Below are positions 7,337 through 8,086 of a DNA stretch of 8,086 bases, piece by piece; positions within the stretch are counted from its first letter, which is position 1, and each line of letters opens with the position of its first letter. The position numbers and the translations under genes are program-made. The notes under the pieces were generated by a model. It was not told where the DNA came from. It did no database searches and saw only the letters and a program-made list of their open reading frames with translations. The stretch is from contig DIFU01000145.1 in assembly GCA_002419285.1 (NCBI GenBank), positions 1 through 8,086 on the forward strand, written 5' to 3'. Source of the DNA: Prolixibacteraceae bacterium UBA5740. GTDB lineage: Bacteria; Bacteroidota; Bacteroidia; Bacteroidales; Prolixibacteraceae.

Positions 7337-7344
7337 TAGATTTG
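7337..7344 (+). promoter_or_regulatory. Bacteroidota -7 promoter box (TAGATTTG) for rseC-rnf
   Basis: TAGATTTG matches the Bacteroidota housekeeping consensus TAnnTTTG exactly. It lies 18 bases before the rseC ATG, which would place transcription start near 7350 and leave a leader of only about 13 nt. The nearest upstream TTTG (7307-7310) is 26 bases away, longer than the roughly 17-23 usual for the -33 element, so the promoter may be weak or activator-dependent. The remainder of the 7167-7362 gap shows no convincing hairpin terminator and no small ORF. Confidence 0.5.
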
Positions 7345-7362
7345 CCGTTTTGCTGGTAACGT

Positions 7363-7773
7363 ATGGATTTGTTGAGGCACACCGGTATTGTAAAAGAAGT
7401 AACTCCCACCTCACTGATTGTCTCTATTGTCAATCAGTCGGCCTGCTCGTCATGTCACGCCAATGGGGCCTGTTCCGTTTCCGATATCCAGGAGAAGGAG
7501 ATTGAGGTAACCAACTGGAAACGGACCTATCAGCCAGGAGCGATGGTTACCGTTCTTTTTCGCGAATCTTCAGGGTTGAGGGCCCTTCTTTTGGGATACT
7601 TGCTGCCCTTCCTGCTCCTGATCCTTACTCTTGTCATTGCTGTTGCCGCGACCGGAAACGAGATCCTGTCGGGACTGCTTGCTCTGCTTGTCCTGGTACC
7701 CTATTATTTCATGCTCTACCTTTTGAAGGATAAAATCAAGCAAAGCTTTAAGTTTGAACTCGAAGAAACCTGA
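7363..7773 (+). CDS. rseC: RseC family protein (SoxR-reducing system / Rnf-associated)
   Basis: The 136-residue protein has the RseC layout. A short N-terminal domain starts 'MDLLRHTGIVKEV' and carries the cysteine motif C28-x2-C31-x5-C37 ('SACSSCHANGACS'), the same spacing as in E. coli RseC. A beta-rich part ('GAMVTVLF') follows, then two membrane helices at about 72-96 and 101-121, and a charged cytoplasmic tail. In E. coli, RseC works with the Rnf (Rsx) complex to keep SoxR reduced and also affects the RseA/sigma-E pathway. In Bacteroidota it usually precedes the rnf genes, as it does here, and probably supports assembly or function of the Rnf complex; that role is inferred. The ATG at 7363 is fixed by the family N-terminus. 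rnfB follows after 5 bp, so the two are co-transcribed, probably from the -7 box just upstream. Confidence 0.9.
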   Translation: MDLLRHTGIVKEVTPTSLIVSIVNQSACSSCHANGACSVSDIQEKEIEVTNWKRTYQPGAMVTVLFRESSGLRALLLGYLLPFLLLILTLVIAVAATGNEILSGLLALLVLVPYYFMLYLLKDKIKQSFKFELEET

Positions 7774-7778
7774 CTGAT

Positions 7779-8086
7779 ATGAATATGACCATTATTTACA
7801 CTGTAATTACCCTGGGGGCAATCGGATCATCAGCCGCGGTGATTTTGTACTTTGTGGCCCAGAAGTTTAAGGTGTATGAGGATCCGCGCATTGATGATGT
7901 GGAAGGTTCCCTGCCGGGAGCCAATTGTGGAGGATGCGGATATGCCGGCTGTCGTGCATTTGCAGAAGCCTGTGTCAAAGAGGGTGATCTGAGCGATCTC
8001 TTCTGCCCGGTTGGTGGAAATGATTGCATGGCAGGGGTTGCCAAAATACTGGGACTCGAAGCTGTCAAGAAAGATCCGCGGGTTGC
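7779..8086 (+). CDS. rnfB: Electron transport complex subunit RnfB (3' partial)
   Basis: The gene runs off the right edge, leaving 102 complete codons. The protein starts MNMTIIYTVITLGAIGSSAA, a single N-terminal membrane helix (about 4-26), followed by 'YEDPRIDDVEGSLPGANCGGCGYAGC'-like sequence in which C50, C53, C58 and C76 form the RnfB-specific [4Fe-4S] motif, ending in 'CPVGG'. Extra cysteines are C65 and C83. The ferredoxin domains that should follow lie outside the window. RnfB takes electrons from reduced ferredoxin and passes them into the membrane complex, which couples ferredoxin:NAD+ oxidoreduction to Na+ or H+ movement. The ATG at 7779 lies 5 bp after the rseC stop; a second in-frame ATG two codons on (7785) would also keep the helix. 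The gene order suggests that rnfC, D, G, E and A follow downstream. Confidence 0.93.
   Translation, partial: MNMTIIYTVITLGAIGSSAAVILYFVAQKFKVYEDPRIDDVEGSLPGANCGGCGYAGCRAFAEACVKEGDLSDLFCPVGGNDCMAGVAKILGLEAVKKDPRV

Noticed and set aside
7796..8068. 90-codon minus-strand open frame at the right end
   Set aside because: It is antisense to the clearly recognisable RnfB cysteine motifs.

Overview
This window looks like a piece of a Bacteroidota (Bacteroidetes) chromosome, probably from an environmental or anaerobic lineage. The evidence is a close match to the Bacteroidota -7 promoter element (TAnnTTTG) before one operon, start codons with no clear Shine-Dalgarno sequence, a signal peptide ending in the 'GLSQ' style common in this phylum, and an RseC-RnfB gene pair in the order usual there. 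Base composition is balanced. Every credible gene lies on the + strand, packed tightly, with no mobile element, CRISPR array, tRNA or rRNA. The taxonomic call is an inference from these features.

Layout. (1) 1-713: the C-terminal part of an iron-sulfur flavoprotein oxidoreductase whose start lies upstream of the window. (2) 804-7166: a compact four-gene cluster. It encodes a secreted eight-bladed PQQ-like beta-propeller protein, a cytoplasmic GT4-type glycosyltransferase with an unusual N-terminal CxxC, an ABC ATPase of the LolD/MacB class, and a very large (about 1,083 aa) FtsX-type permease with about ten membrane segments. Spacings are 13 bp, a 17 bp overlap, and either a 20 bp overlap or a 10 bp gap, so the four are probably co-transcribed. 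(3) 7167-7362: a 196 bp intergenic region with a -7 box and an adjoining inverted repeat. (4) 7363-8086: rseC and the start of rnfB, the head of an Rnf ion-translocating electron-transport operon that runs out of the window.

How the genes may work together. The ATPase and permease should form one type VII (mechanotransmission) ABC system. This class does not pump small molecules across the inner membrane. It uses ATP to drive periplasmic events such as lipoprotein extraction. The partners here are a periplasmic or outer-membrane-facing propeller and a glycosyltransferase, which suggests a system that makes or moves a glycosylated envelope component. The real substrate cannot be read from the sequence. 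I recall similar gene sets in other Bacteroidota and in Planctomycetes, but this could not be searched here. The four-gene cluster is the best candidate for an undescribed system in this window. The flanking redox genes (Fe-S flavoprotein, RseC, Rnf) look like separate transcription units.
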